Assembly: GCF_900101545.1 (NCBI RefSeq) | Contig: NZ_FMZU01000002.1 | Span: 62,001-126,000 of the forward strand | DNA from: Variovorax sp. CF079 | Lineage (GTDB): Bacteria; Pseudomonadota; Gammaproteobacteria; Burkholderiales; Burkholderiaceae_C | DNA: 64,000 nucleotides | Reading direction: 5' to 3' | Shown here: in pieces, positions 9,552 to 16,786 of the stretch | Position numbering within the stretch: the stretch's first letter is position 1 | How the letters are laid out: every line of letters begins with the position of its first letter | The notes under the pieces: generated by a model | What the model saw: only the letters and a program-made list of their open reading frames with translations | Database searches by the model: none | Told to the model about the DNA's origin: nothing | Program-made: the position numbers and the translations under genes

Positions 9552-9578
9552 GGAACTCCTTTGGTCGGGAAAACAACC

Positions 9579-10133
9579 TTAGCGCGCCTTGGTGGACGGC
9601 AAGCCGCCTGACGCGATCGTCCTCATGGGTCGACGAATACGCGCTTCCCCGGGTTCGGTCAGGTCGAAGGTCGTAACGCCGCTGGCCTGCGTCTGGGTGC
9701 GCAGCAACTCCGGGTGCGCCAAAGTATTGCGCATGTCGCGCGCGCCGGCCTCCCAATGCTCGAGGACCGTGATGCGCGAGAACTCGTAGTCCTTGGAATC
9801 GAGTTCGTAGGGCTTGTAGCGGTAGATCAAGTGCACGATGTCGACCGGCTCGTGCTTCATGTGCGCACACAAGCTGGCCACGCCCGGCTCCTCGCGCATC
9901 TCGGGCGGCAGCCGGTCGAGCAGGTCGACCAGTGACTGCCGCAGGTTCAGACGGGCGGCACACGCGTCGGTATTCATCCGGGTCCGACTGGAGTGCTGGA
10001 TGTCCTTCTGGCGCGCCATCACCTCGGCCAGCGTTTGTGGCATCGACCCGCGGGCGTTGAACAGGTCGACCTGCAGTGCCACGAGCGGCTCGCTGCGCGG
10101 GTGTTCGTCAAGCACCGCGGCGCGCTCTTGCAA
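9579..10133 (-). pseudogene. Patatin-like phospholipase, C-terminal remnant (DUF3734 region)
   Basis: The frame reads LVALQVDLFNARGSMPQTL, ARQKDIQHSSRTRMNTD and YRYKPYELDSKDYEFSR, the hallmark C-terminal half of patatin/DUF3734 phospholipases. Homology appears to begin near VLDEHPRSEP (around 10117), so the nucleophile GxSxG and catalytic Asp regions are absent. The matching N-terminal piece lies nearby on the opposite strand (10172-10264). The frame stays open to a normal stop at 9579, but an enzyme without its active site cannot function. Confidence 0.75.
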
Positions 10134-10171
10134 TCAAGACTGCAGCGCCCATTCATCCCTTTAGCGTCGAC

Positions 10172-10264
10172 ATGCGTACCGCCACCAAGGCGCTGGTGCT
10201 GCAGGGTGGCGGCGCACTGGGCGCATACCAGGCCGGCATCTACGAAGTGCTCGCCGAGCGGCCT
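10172..10264 (+). pseudogene. Patatin-like phospholipase, N-terminal remnant (inverted)
   Basis: The codons give MRTATKALVLQGGGALGAYQ and then AGIYEVLAER, the start and oxyanion-hole glycine motif of a patatin of the DUF3734 type. Similarity ends after about 31 codons, and the frame runs on into unrelated sequence until a stop at 10417. It points away from the C-terminal remnant at 9579-10133, so the original gene was split, inverted and lost its middle. Confidence 0.7.
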
Positions 10265-10303
10265 GCTCGAGGCTGGCGACACCGCTGTCATCGGCGATGC
10301 CAC

Positions 10304-10423
10304 CCAGAGCAGGAAGAAATCGAAGGCATCGAGCATCCAGCCGAGGAAGGTGGCGAAGACCACTCTCCTTTGTGCGGTGGTCAGCGGCATCGGTGTCGCT
10401 CCGGAGATCCGGCGTGAGGTCAT
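10304..10423 (-). pseudogene. MFS transporter, N-terminal remnant
   Basis: The minus strand begins at an ATG at 10423 with AGGAG upstream and reads MPLTTAQRRVVFATFLGWML followed by DAFDFFLL, the first transmembrane segment of an MFS aromatic-acid/sialate-type permease. Recognisable similarity stops after about 40 codons. About 40 bases of unassigned sequence separate it from the patatin N-terminal remnant. It looks like the intact 5' end of a gene whose remainder was removed in the same rearrangement. Confidence 0.6.
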
Positions 10424-10632
10424 CGCAGTAGCTCCTGTGTCAGTGGTTGAAAGGCCCCGAAATGCCGCAGCGTCACGAGTGCTGCAAGATTCGCTCGTGC
10501 GTGTGTCGGTACGGTTACTCCCGGGGCGACGGGAGATGACGTTTGAAGCTGCGCTACTGAGCGGGCGCAGTACGACGCGGGGCCCCAAGACACGTTCATG
10601 AGCGGATCCGATGGGTTCATTTGCTTTACTCG
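10424..10632. other. Non-coding stretch between the gene scar and the hydrolase promoter
   Basis: No gene, repeat or RNA was recognised here. It probably holds the old 5' region of the MFS remnant on the minus strand and sequence upstream of the hydrolase promoter on the plus strand. Confidence 0.4.
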
Positions 10633-10662
10633 TTGGACAGGCCGAGTTCGAGCTTCTCTAAT
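10633..10662 (+). promoter_or_regulatory. Sigma-70-type promoter of the alpha/beta hydrolase gene
   Basis: TTGGAC (10633-10638) and TCTAAT (10657-10662) are separated by 18 bases and place transcription start about 25 bases before the ATG at 10696. Confidence 0.5.
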
Positions 10663-10695
10663 TCCTGCGTCACTGCAAGAACGAGGAGACGCTTC

Positions 10696-11751
10696 ATGCT
10701 TCACATGTCCGGAAAGATCGCCGCCGCGGCCTGCGCGCTTGTGGTCGGATGCGGGAGCATCGGGGCCGCCGCCGCCGCCTCGATCGGCGGGCCCCTGAAC
10801 CTGGCCGACGAAGGAATGTTCTTCGTCAACGGGAAGGCCGTCACTTCCAAACATCCGGGGGTTTCGCCTGCCGGTCCGGTTCGCCCAGGGACGGTGACCG
10901 TCAACCAGATGTACGTGCACTATCGCGTCCCCGCAAGCAGAACCAGCGCCATCCCCATCGTGCTGGTGCATGGCGGTGGGCTGACCGGCATGAGCTACGA
11001 GACCACTCCCGACGGACGGGAGGGGTGGGCAACCTACCTCGTGCGCAAGGGGCATGCCGTCTACGTCGTCGACACGCCCGGGCGCGGACGCTCCGGCTTC
11101 AACTCGACAGCCATCAACGAGGCCAAGGCCGAGGGAAGCGTCTCGGGGCTGCCCGCCAGCGTGTTGATGGTGACTGCCGAACTTGCCTGGCCTCTCTTTC
11201 GCTTCGGGCCTTCGCACGGAACGGCGTATCCGGATACCCAGTTCCCGGTCGAGGCGTTCCCGCGATTCGCTTCCCAGGGCGTGCCTTTTGCCGAGGCCAT
11301 GCTCGAGGGAGGTGGCATGGGCACGGCCCCGCAGGCGCTCGCGGCGCTGCTGGACGATATCGGGCCCGCGATCGTCGTGGTGCACTCGCTGGCGGGGCCC
11401 TTTGCCGATGCCTTGATCGGTCTGCGTCCCGCCCTGGTCAAGGCGGTCGTCAACATCGAGGGTGCGCAGTCGGTCGTTCCCACCGACGCGCAGATCGCGG
11501 CCTACAGAGGTGTCCCCGTGCTGGAACTGTTCGGCGACCATCTCGACGCTCCCGTGTTCACGGGCCAGCCTCGCTATGAGGCACGCAAGGCCGTGGTCGA
11601 GCGGATCAATCGCCTCGAGGCAGGCAGGGCGAGCCTGGTGCGGCTTCCCGACGTGGGCATCAAAGGCAACTCGCACATGATGATGCAGGACAAGAACAAC
11701 CTGGAGGTGGCTGACTTCATCCTGCGCTGGATCGCGGACAAGGTGCGCTGA
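10696..11751 (+). CDS. Exported alpha/beta-fold hydrolase (esterase family)
   Basis: Serine hydrolase of about 351 residues with an N-terminal export signal (MLHMSGKIAAAACALVVGCG). The signal may be lipoprotein type, since VVGCGS resembles a lipobox. The oxyanion region is VLVHGGGLTGMSYE. The nucleophile is in VVVHSLAGP, where a Val replaces the first Gly of the usual G-x-S-x-G. The acid is in LFGDHLD and the His in GIKGNSHMMMQ. GAGGAG lies upstream of the ATG at 10696. It converges with the fumarylacetoacetate hydrolase gene and may release the island's substrate from an ester, which is inference. Confidence 0.85.
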   Translation: MLHMSGKIAAAACALVVGCGSIGAAAAASIGGPLNLADEGMFFVNGKAVTSKHPGVSPAGPVRPGTVTVNQMYVHYRVPASRTSAIPIVLVHGGGLTGMSYETTPDGREGWATYLVRKGHAVYVVDTPGRGRSGFNSTAINEAKAEGSVSGLPASVLMVTAELAWPLFRFGPSHGTAYPDTQFPVEAFPRFASQGVPFAEAMLEGGGMGTAPQALAALLDDIGPAIVVVHSLAGPFADALIGLRPALVKAVVNIEGAQSVVPTDAQIAAYRGVPVLELFGDHLDAPVFTGQPRYEARKAVVERINRLEAGRASLVRLPDVGIKGNSHMMMQDKNNLEVADFILRWIADKVR

Positions 11752-11826
11752 GTCATCCGCCGGCGTTGTGTGACGGCAATGACGAGGCCGAACCAGCTCC
11801 TGTCCGACCGCGGGACCGGCCGTTCG

Positions 11827-12621
11827 CTACGAACGCGGCGCGTTGCCGCGATCCTCCGCCACGACATCGTTGCGCAGGATGCCAATGCCCTCGATCTCGA
11901 CTTCGATGGTGTCGCCCACCTGGATCGGGCCGACGCCCGCGGGGGTGCCGGTCATGATCATGTCGCCCGGCAGCAGGGTCATGTACCTGCTGAGGTAGGA
12001 GACGATGGCAGGCACCGAGAAGAGAAGATCCGCGGTCGTGCCGTCCTGGCGCACGGCACCGTTGACCCGCGTGATGATTCCGAGCCTGGAAGGGTCCAGT
12101 CCGGTGGCGATCACCGGCCCCATCGGCGCGAAGGTGTCATAACCCTTGCCCGCCAGCAGGCAGCCGAATTCGCTTTCGCGGCGCTGCAGCACCCGATCGC
12201 TCACGTCGTTGCCGCAGGTGTAGCCGAGCACATGGTCCAGCGCATTCGCCGGGGACACGTGGCGCGCTTGTTTGCCGATGACAACAGTGAGCTCGCCCTC
12301 GAAGTGGATGTTCTGTCCATCGTCGGGGTAGACGATCGACTCGTTCGGACCAATGACCGTCGTGCTCGGCTTCATGAACAGCACGGGCAACTGAGGAACC
12401 GCCTTCCCGACCTCGTTCGAATGCGCGGTGTAGTTGTAGCCGAGCCCGAACACGCGCGGCCGCTCGATGGGGGAGAGAAGGCGCACAGCCGCAAGCGCAT
12501 CGATGGCCCCGCTGCGCGTCAGGCCGTCAAGCGGCGAACCCTCCAGTCGAACGATCGTTGTCTCGTTCTCGATGACTCCGTAGTGGACGCATTCGTCCAA
12601 CGCGTATCTGGCGATGTGCAT
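11827..12621 (-). CDS. Fumarylacetoacetate hydrolase family protein
   Basis: Metal-dependent C-C hydrolase, decarboxylase or hydratase of the FAH superfamily, about 264 residues. RVFGLGYNYTAHSNE opens the catalytic domain. Metal ligands sit in IHFEGELTVVIGK (Glu-x-Glu) and YTCGNDVSDR (Asp), and LPGDMIMTGTPAGVGP is the family C-terminal motif. The ATG at 12621 begins MHIARYALDE. In aromatic pathways such enzymes act on ring-fission products. It is divergent from the Liv/dioxygenase operon and its promoter carries the LacI-type operator. Confidence 0.92.
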   Translation of the reverse strand: MHIARYALDECVHYGVIENETTIVRLEGSPLDGLTRSGAIDALAAVRLLSPIERPRVFGLGYNYTAHSNEVGKAVPQLPVLFMKPSTTVIGPNESIVYPDDGQNIHFEGELTVVIGKQARHVSPANALDHVLGYTCGNDVSDRVLQRRESEFGCLLAGKGYDTFAPMGPVIATGLDPSRLGIITRVNGAVRQDGTTADLLFSVPAIVSYLSRYMTLLPGDMIMTGTPAGVGPIQVGDTIEVEIEGIGILRNDVVAEDRGNAPRS

Positions 12622-12661
12622 GGGTGGGGTTCCGTTTCTTCCGTTGGGACCGATATCTAAT

Positions 12662-12673
12662 GCTAACGTTAGC
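12662..12673. promoter_or_regulatory. LacI-type operator O1, over the -10 of the FAH promoter
   Basis: GCTAACGTTAGC is a perfect 12-base palindrome with the central CG typical of LacI-family operators. It covers the predicted -10 of the minus-strand FAH promoter. Related copies occur at 12766, 25816 and 25962, next to the LacI regulator and porin. Confidence 0.75.
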
Positions 12674-12694
12674 CTGAGAGGCATTGATTGTCAA
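12666..12694 (-). promoter_or_regulatory. Promoter of the fumarylacetoacetate hydrolase gene
   Basis: On the minus strand TTGACA (12694-12689) and TAACGT (12671-12666) are 17 bases apart. The -10 lies inside operator O1, so a bound repressor would block it. The -10/operator register is the same as at the LacI gene's own promoter. Confidence 0.55.
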
Positions 12695-12731
12695 CGAAGG
12701 CCATGTACAAGTAATAATTTTCGAAAGATCG

Positions 12732-12761
12732 TTGACAAGCCGATTGCGCGTTTGCAAGAAT
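12732..12761 (+). promoter_or_regulatory. Promoter of the liv/enolase/dioxygenase operon
   Basis: TTGACA (12732-12737) and AAGAAT (12756-12761) with an 18-base spacer. The predicted start of transcription falls inside the operator 4 bases downstream. The porin promoter has the same spacer and the same operator offset. Confidence 0.65.
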
Positions 12762-12765
12762 ATGC

Positions 12766-12777
12766 GCAAACGTTAGC
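12766..12777. promoter_or_regulatory. LacI-type operator O2, over the liv operon start site
   Basis: GCAAACGTTAGC differs by one base from the perfect palindrome at 12662. It lies 4 bases after the -10, so a bound repressor would cover the transcription start. The O1-O2 centre distance is 104 bases, close to ten helical turns. Confidence 0.7.
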
Positions 12778-12799
12778 ACAAACAAGGAGACATTCGCTC

Positions 12800-12889
12800 A
12801 TGAGCAAAGTTGGACACCATCTGCGGTTCGCCCCTGTCGGCACCGCATCGCCCGGACGGGATCCCGAGTCGGGCGCGCGCGCATCATGA
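12800..12889 (+). CDS. Small leader peptide (29 aa) coupled to livH
   Basis: A 29-codon frame begins MSKVGHHLRF and ends ESGARAS. It has a strong AAGGAG ribosome-binding site, and its TGA overlaps the livH start in an ATGA arrangement. livH has no recognisable ribosome-binding site of its own, so its translation probably depends on ribosomes finishing this frame. No hydrophobic segment or known domain is visible. It could be a functional leader or simply a translation entry device; conservation in relatives is unknown. Confidence 0.55.
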   Translation: MSKVGHHLRFAPVGTASPGRDPESGARAS

Positions 12890-13734
12890 GCCTGACGCTG
12901 CTCGCACAATCGGCCATCGGCGGCTTGTTGCTCGGTGGCATCTACGGGTTGCTTGCGCTCGGACTCAGCTTGAGCTGGGGCTTGCTGCGCCTGGTGAACC
13001 TGAGCCACTTCGCCTTGGCCTTCCTGGGTGCCTACCTCACCTATCAGCTGGGAACGCAGTTCGGCATTGCGCCGTGGTTGTCGGCGCTCGTCGTGGTGCC
13101 TGCGTTCTTCGTCGCGGGGCTCGCCTTGCACGCGCTCTTCGTGCGCTTTCAGGTCAGCGAGTTCGCGTCGATGCTGGTCACTTTCGGGATCACGATCCTG
13201 ATCGAGTCCCTGATTCAATGGATCTGGTCTGCGGACTTCCGGAAGTTCGAGTCCGGCTACGCCCAGGAATCGCTGCGGATCGGAGCAGTGTTCGTGCCCG
13301 TGCCCGAGCTCGCCGCCTTCGCTTGCGCGGCGCTCCTTGCAGTCGCCGCGTGGGCAGGGCTGAACCGGACCTTGCTCGGCAAGGCATTGCGCGCCGCCGC
13401 CCACGATGGCGCTATCGCGGCAGCCTTCGGCATCAACGCCAGGCGGCTGTCGTACCTTCTTGCCGGCCTGTGCGCCGCCTCGGCCGGCGTCGCCGGTGTG
13501 TTCATCGCGCTGACCTCGACGCTCGCGCCCTCTCAGATAGAGGCCTGGATCGGCGTCGTCTTTGCGGTCGTGATCATCGGCGGGCTGGCCAGGCCGCTAG
13601 GCGCTCTTGCCGCCGGCTGTCTGATCGGCGTGTCCGAGTCGGTCACCATGGCGGCGGTCAATCCCGCCTGGGCGCCGCTGGTCGCTTTCTCGATCCTGAT
13701 CGTCCTCCTGCTGTGGAGGCCCAAATGGCTCTGA
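12886..13734 (+). CDS. Branched-chain amino acid-type ABC transporter permease (LivH family)
   Basis: Inner-membrane permease of about 282 residues, largely hydrophobic, with the LivH start SLTLLAQSAIGGLLLGGIYG and family region VNLSHFALAFLGAYLTYQ. With the fused LivM-LivG protein, LivF and the binding protein at 20350 it forms a complete importer. Its context of aromatic catabolic genes suggests uptake of an aromatic acid or similar compound rather than leucine. It overlaps the leader peptide by 4 bases and the next gene by 10 bases. Confidence 0.93.
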   Translation: MSLTLLAQSAIGGLLLGGIYGLLALGLSLSWGLLRLVNLSHFALAFLGAYLTYQLGTQFGIAPWLSALVVVPAFFVAGLALHALFVRFQVSEFASMLVTFGITILIESLIQWIWSADFRKFESGYAQESLRIGAVFVPVPELAAFACAALLAVAAWAGLNRTLLGKALRAAAHDGAIAAAFGINARRLSYLLAGLCAASAGVAGVFIALTSTLAPSQIEAWIGVVFAVVIIGGLARPLGALAAGCLIGVSESVTMAAVNPAWAPLVAFSILIVLLLWRPKWL

Positions 13735-15488
13735 CCCGACAGCCTGCCCGGACGGCGGCAGTTGCGGCCGTCGCGCTTCTGGTCGCGCTTCCCTACTCGG
13801 GCGTCGCCGACTTCTACCTGTCGTACCTCTATGTCGTTTTCTTCTGGATTGCGCTCGCCACGAGCTGGGGCATCTTGAGCGGCTATTCGGGGTACTGGAG
13901 TTTCGGCCACGCGGCATTCTTCGGTGCCGGCGTCTATACGACGGCCACGCTGGCCGGCAAATGGGGCGTGCCCTTTCTGCTGACTGTTCCCGCGGCAGCG
14001 GCGATCGCGGCCGCGCTGGCGCTCGGCATCGGGCTCGTGGTGTTCCGCATCAAGACCCTGCGCGCCGAGTTCTTCGCGCTGCTGACGCTCTCCGTCACCT
14101 TCGTGCTGGCCGCGATCATCTCCAACACGCCGCTCGACGGCGGCGGCGGGATCTACCTGAGCAACGTCGCCGTCCCGCAGTTCGGCACGACGGTACCCGG
14201 CGCCATCTATCTCCTGGGGCTCGCGCTTGCGCTTGCCGCGCTCGCCGTTTCGCGCCGGGTCCTTCGCTCGCGCCTGGGGGCGGGTCTGCTGGCGATCCAT
14301 GACGACGAGGACGTGGCGGAAGTCAAGGGCGTGCCGACCTTGCACTACAAGCTCATCGCCTTTGCCATCTCCTCGGCGATTGCCGGTGCGGCGGGGGCGA
14401 TCCAGGCCGCTTACGTGGGCTACGTCACCGTCGGGGAGACCTTCTCGATCACCGTGCCGCTGTACGTCGTGCTCATGAGCATCCTCGGTGGCGCCCGTCA
14501 TTGGGCCGGGCCCGCCATCGGCGCCACCTTGATCACCGTCGCGTTGAGCATCTTCATCGGCGGCGGGCACGCCGAACTGGGTCGTGCCGGCGTCGCGCTC
14601 GCGCTCGTGGTGGTGATCCTGGTCCTGCCCAGAGGGATCGCCCCCAGCCTGCTGGGTCGTCTGGTGCGCCGGAAGGACGCCGCGCCTGCGGCTGCGCAAG
14701 AGCTTCGCAACGTGGTTGTGATGAGGTCGCCTGCGATCCAGACTGCCACCGGACGGCCGCTGCTGATATGCCGCGGCGTCACAAAGTCCTTCGGTGGCAT
14801 CCGGGCGCTGCAGGGTGTTCATCTGCAGGTCTACGAGGGGGAGATCCTGGCGCTTGTCGGGCCGAACGGCTCCGGCAAGTCGACGCTGATCAACATGATC
14901 AGCGGGCACTTTTCGCTCACCTCCGGCTCCATCCAGCTTGCGGGCGCGGCCATCGACGGCCTAGCACCCCATGAGATCGCGCGCCGCGGCATCGCGCGCA
15001 CCTATCAGATTCCCCGCCTCTTCGACCACCTGACGGTGCTGGAGAACGTGCGGCTGTGCGCCTTCTTCGGTGGTGCGCGCGAGACGGCAGGGGAGAGCAG
15101 TCCGGACGCGCTGGCCCGTCGCTGGCTTGCATTCACTGGACTGGAGGCCAAGGCAGACGCGCTGCCGCCCGCGCTCAATCTGCATGAACGCAAGTTCGTC
15201 GAATTCGCCCGCGCGCTGGCGGCTCGGCCACGGCTTCTGCTGCTGGACGAGGTGCTTTGCGGCTTGACGCCGACCGAAGTCGACCAGGCCATCACGATGA
15301 TCCGGAAGATCAGGGCGGGCGGCACGACCATCGTCTTCGTCGAGCACCTGATGCGCGCTGTGGTCGCTCTCGCCGATCGCATCGCGGTGCTCGACCAGGG
15401 GACGCTGCTCGCCCTGGGGCCACCGCGTGAAACGATGCAGGATCCCCGCGTCGTGGGCGCCTACCTGGGGACCGCCCATGCTGCTTGA
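13725..15488 (+). CDS. Fused ABC permease-ATPase (LivM-LivG)
   Basis: A single 587-residue protein. Roughly residues 1-315 are a LivM permease (WGILSGYSGYWSFGHAAFFG; GGARHWAGPAIGA). A linker near 325-340 leads into a LivG ATPase with Walker A LVGPNGSGKST, Walker B RLLLLDEVLCGL and switch His in IVFVEH. The signature loop is degenerate (LNLHERK instead of LSGGQ). Permease and ATPase are usually separate genes in this family. The start at 13725 overlaps livH, and the end overlaps livF by 11 bases, so the importer genes are tightly coupled. Confidence 0.93.
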   Translation: MALTRQPARTAAVAAVALLVALPYSGVADFYLSYLYVVFFWIALATSWGILSGYSGYWSFGHAAFFGAGVYTTATLAGKWGVPFLLTVPAAAAIAAALALGIGLVVFRIKTLRAEFFALLTLSVTFVLAAIISNTPLDGGGGIYLSNVAVPQFGTTVPGAIYLLGLALALAALAVSRRVLRSRLGAGLLAIHDDEDVAEVKGVPTLHYKLIAFAISSAIAGAAGAIQAAYVGYVTVGETFSITVPLYVVLMSILGGARHWAGPAIGATLITVALSIFIGGGHAELGRAGVALALVVVILVLPRGIAPSLLGRLVRRKDAAPAAAQELRNVVVMRSPAIQTATGRPLLICRGVTKSFGGIRALQGVHLQVYEGEILALVGPNGSGKSTLINMISGHFSLTSGSIQLAGAAIDGLAPHEIARRGIARTYQIPRLFDHLTVLENVRLCAFFGGARETAGESSPDALARRWLAFTGLEAKADALPPALNLHERKFVEFARALAARPRLLLLDEVLCGLTPTEVDQAITMIRKIRAGGTTIVFVEHLMRAVVALADRIAVLDQGTLLALGPPRETMQDPRVVGAYLGTAHAA

Positions 15489-16185
15489 AGTGCGAAATCT
15501 TCACGTGTCCTACGGCGATGCGCCGGCTCTCTGGGATGCGACCCTCGACATCGGCGCCGGCCAGATCGTCGCGGTGGTCGGGCCGAACGGCGCGGGCAAG
15601 AGCACGCTGATCAACGCCATCGCGGGCATCCTGCGCCCGAGGCAGGGTGAGGTCCGGCTCGACGGCACGGACATCGCGCGGATTCCGGGCCATCGCGTGT
15701 GCGACCACGGCATCGCCATCGTCCCGGAAGGAAGGCGCCTGTTCACCCACATGACCGTTCTTGAGAATCTCGAGCTCGGCAGCTATCGCGCCGAAGCGCG
15801 TGCCTCGGGGGAAGGCTCGCTCGACAAGGTGTTCTCGCTCTTTCCGATCCTCAAGGAGCGGCGACACCAGATCGCCGGCTCGATGTCCGGGGGGCAACAG
15901 CAGATGGTAGCGATTGGCCGCGCGCTCATGGCGCGCCCCCGGCTGTTGCTGATGGACGAACCCTCGCTCGGCCTCTCGCCGGCTGTGGTCGACGACATGT
16001 TCCGGATCATCCGCACGATCAACGAGCGTGGCGTCGCCGTGCTGCTGGTCGAGCAGAACATCCACAAGGCGCTCGAGATGGCGCACCACGCCTATGTCAT
16101 CGAGCAAGGTCGGATCGTGACCTCGGGCAAACCCGACACGCTGCTCAGCAACCCTCGCATCCGGGAGGCCTATCTTGGCGTCTGA
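15478..16185 (+). CDS. Branched-chain-type ABC transporter ATP-binding protein (LivF)
   Basis: Second ATPase of the importer, 235 residues. Walker A is VVGPNGAGKST, the family segment VPEGRRLFTHMTVLENLELG follows, the signature is MSGGQQQM, Walker B is RLLLMDEPSLGL, and the switch His lies just after (LLVEQN region). It starts within the end of the LivM-LivG gene and its own end overlaps the cupin gene by 11 bases. Confidence 0.95.
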   Translation: MLLEVRNLHVSYGDAPALWDATLDIGAGQIVAVVGPNGAGKSTLINAIAGILRPRQGEVRLDGTDIARIPGHRVCDHGIAIVPEGRRLFTHMTVLENLELGSYRAEARASGEGSLDKVFSLFPILKERRHQIAGSMSGGQQQMVAIGRALMARPRLLLMDEPSLGLSPAVVDDMFRIIRTINERGVAVLLVEQNIHKALEMAHHAYVIEQGRIVTSGKPDTLLSNPRIREAYLGV

Positions 16186-16786
16186 TTTCTCACGTGACGA
16201 AGGGGTGCCGCTTGCCGTCCGCCGGCTCGTCACCGGGCACGATGGGGGCGGCGCGTCGGCGGTGACGCTCGACACGACGGTCCCGCGTTCCAACGCCTTC
16301 CAGCACATTCCGGGCATGGTGTCCCGGCTCGTGTGGGCCACCGCGCCGGTGCCCGGCTTGCCTTTCGACGGCGCGGACCCGACGCCAGCCGTCGCCGACA
16401 TCGTTCCGGCATCCGGTGCGACGCGCTTTCTGATCGTCACCTTCCCGCCGGACAGCGTGTTCTCGGCGCCGGACTTCGATCCGGCCGCCGCTGCCGCAGA
16501 AAACCTGGCGATCAGCCCGGGGCTGGCCGAGCGCTTCGAACCCGATGGCATGCACACCACAGAGACCGTGGACTACGGCATCGTGCTCGACGGCGAGATC
16601 TGGCTCGAGCTCGACGAGGGGCGCTCGGCACATCTTCGGCGCCATGACGTGGTGGTTCAGAACGGAACCCGCCATGCGTGGCGAAACAAGAGCGAGCGCT
16701 GCGCGACGCTCGCCTTCGTGCTGATCGGGGCTTCGGCTGCGGCACGGGACAACACGCCATTCGACACAGGAAATTCTCATGACTGA
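16175..16786 (+). CDS. Cupin-domain protein
   Basis: About 203 residues with a C-terminal cupin barrel: HTTETVDYGIVLDGEIWLEL followed by RHDVVVQNGTRHAWRN. Candidate metal ligands are the His and Glu of the first motif and the His of the second. Start is a TTG at 16175, supported by GGGAGG 6 bases upstream. Similar single-cupin proteins occur beside aromatic catabolic genes as oxygenases, isomerases or binding proteins. Its function here is unknown. Confidence 0.8.
   Translation: MASDFSRDEGVPLAVRRLVTGHDGGGASAVTLDTTVPRSNAFQHIPGMVSRLVWATAPVPGLPFDGADPTPAVADIVPASGATRFLIVTFPPDSVFSAPDFDPAAAAAENLAISPGLAERFEPDGMHTTETVDYGIVLDGEIWLELDEGRSAHLRRHDVVVQNGTRHAWRNKSERCATLAFVLIGASAAARDNTPFDTGNSHD

Noticed and set aside
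11821..11835. CGTTCG-CTA-CGAACG hairpin as a terminator between the hydrolase and FAH genes
   Set aside because: The stem is only 6 bp, has no T-run and includes the FAH stop codon, so it is not convincing.
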